DNA of 64,000 bases from Aequorivita capsosiphonis DSM 23843 (GTDB taxonomy: Bacteria > Bacteroidota > Bacteroidia > Flavobacteriales > Flavobacteriaceae): assembly GCF_000429125.1 (NCBI RefSeq), contig NZ_AUBG01000001.1, positions 396,444-460,443 on the forward strand, written 5' to 3'. The notes below the pieces were generated by a model. The model was not told where the DNA came from, ran no database searches, and worked only from the letters and a program-made list of their open reading frames with translations. Numbering within the stretch: the stretch's first letter is position 1; each line of letters starts with the position of its first letter. A program made the translations under genes and the position numbers. Shown here one piece after another: positions 63,202-64,000 of the stretch.

Positions 63202-64000
63202 TTAATTTTTCAATACTTTATAAGTACCAATCTGACCTTCTACAGAAACTTTCATAATGTATGTTCCAGTATTCAATCCTGAAATATTGATTTCTGAAGT
63301 AGTAGCTTCAACTTTAACATCCATTACTTTTTGACCTAAAAGGTTATAGATAGCAACGGAATCTATATTGCTAACTGAGCTCAATGAAAGGGAACCTGAT
63401 GTAGGGTTTGGGTAGAAGGTGAATCCACCTAACGTATTATCAGCAACGCTTAACGGAGAACACTCTCCAGAGAAAACATAACCTACCTCTCTGGTTGGTT
63501 CCGGTACAGTCCAGAAACCATCAACGGCGTTATACTGAGCCATTGGCTCTCCTTCTATACCAGCACCATCTGTGTACAACCAGAAAACGGTTGCCTGATT
63601 GGTAGCGGTACCCATTTCTATTCCAATCCAATACGAAGTATCACTACCTGCATCACCACCAAAGGTAAATGGAGTCATATCAAGACTAGTATCAAATCTA
63701 AATGCGACAGGGTTAACCCATTCGCCTGAACTTAAAATGGTTGGAACAACAGTTTCAGTTCCTATTTCTGCACCTGGCAATCCAGCCGCATCTTCATAAT
63801 ATATAACATTAGCAGTTATAGGTGCATCTTCCGGAGCAAATGTCAAGAAGGAAACTTCAATGGTATCTAATGTGAAGTCCTCACCAGCAGCCACTACAAT
63901 GTCTGCAGCACTCGTAAAGTCAGAATCAACAGAAGATCCTGAACCTCCATTACCATCACCTGCAATAGGATGTTCTTGTTCGCAATCACCCCCTGTACCA
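63202..64000 (-). CDS. T9SS type A cargo protein (5' end beyond the window)
   Basis: The reading frame is open to the right edge, so the N-terminus is missing; the GTG at 63894 lies inside a conserved module and is not the start. The visible 265 residues hold a beta module (FTSAADIVVAAGEDFTLD, NVIYYEDAAGLPGAEIGTE, FTFGGDAGSDTSYWIGIEM) homologous to the ADDFIVPA module of the 1265-residue adhesin at 19769, and a complete Por sorting domain (FTFYPNPTSGSLSL, VAIYNLLGQKVM, GTYIMKVSVEGQIGTYKVLKN). Confidence 0.88.
   Translation of the reverse strand, partial: GTGGDCEQEHPIAGDGNGGSGSSVDSDFTSAADIVVAAGEDFTLDTIEVSFLTFAPEDAPITANVIYYEDAAGLPGAEIGTETVVPTILSSGEWVNPVAFRFDTSLDMTPFTFGGDAGSDTSYWIGIEMGTATNQATVFWLYTDGAGIEGEPMAQYNAVDGFWTVPEPTREVGYVFSGECSPLSVADNTLGGFTFYPNPTSGSLSLSSVSNIDSVAIYNLLGQKVMDVKVEATTSEINISGLNTGTYIMKVSVEGQIGTYKVLKN

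Overview
The window is AT-rich bacterial chromosome from the phylum Bacteroidetes, almost certainly a member of the Flavobacteriaceae; I do not assign a genus. The evidence is: several secreted proteins ending in type IX secretion (T9SS, Por) sorting domains; many short SPII lipoproteins; promoters of the Bacteroidetes type (TTG/TTTG, about 19 nt, TAnnTTTG); no dependence on Shine-Dalgarno sequences; families typical of the group (DUF3810, DUF6503, DUF5686, YtxJ, YbbR-like protein beside CoaE); and a Bacteroidetes-style small SRP RNA. I see no rRNA, tRNA, CRISPR array, prophage or intact insertion sequence.

Layout. 1-8.5 kb: 3' part of a cyclophilin-FKBP fusion, Xaa-His dipeptidase PepD, a DUF3810 membrane protein, a DUF6503 lipoprotein, a T9SS cargo protein, an overlapping lipoprotein/outer-membrane pair of unknown function and a SpoU rRNA methyltransferase. 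8.6-19.5 kb: M48 CAAX-type protease, a 14-repeat FG-GAP/VCBS T9SS protein, erythromycin-esterase-like protein, PheT, a TMEM175-type channel, two FAS1 proteins and an orphan membrane protein. 19.7-31 kb: a 1265-residue modular adhesin, two tandem DUF2007 proteins, an ABC-F protein, a thioredoxin-fold lipoprotein without its cysteines, transaldolase/FSA, an SDR, the SRP RNA gene and glutaminyl cyclase. 31-43 kb: lipoproteins, guanine deaminase, GNAT, GlyA, FahA, a ParE-type toxin-antitoxin pair, YtxJ and ClpB. 43-54.6 kb: a T9SS-tagged thioredoxin, histidine phosphatase lipoprotein, SmpB, a DUF5686 protein, a hydrolase, GNAT, Pcm, an oxidoreductase, 3-hydroxybutyryl-CoA dehydrogenase, DUF1015 and YggS. 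54.6-64 kb: DnaQ/GIY-YIG fusion, voltage-gated K+ channel with a zinc ribbon, MiaA, then a leftward run GT2-YbbR-CoaE-histidine kinase-response regulator, and a truncated T9SS protein at the right edge.

How it fits together. Most of the window is housekeeping (translation quality, cofactor and amino-acid metabolism) interleaved with cell-envelope and secreted proteins. A theme is envelope export: many exported proteins have a predicted mature N-terminal glutamine, the substrate type of the glutaminyl cyclase encoded here; lipoproteins are numerous; and T9SS cargo makes up the largest genes. Intergenic DNA is rich in short dispersed palindromes and heptanucleotide tandem repeats. I found no clear-cut new defence or mobile system. 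The most unusual signals are an inverted duplication at the SRP RNA 3' end, a dispersed inverted-pair repeat that also supplies the stop codon of one gene, and several proteins that keep a fold while lacking its signature residues.
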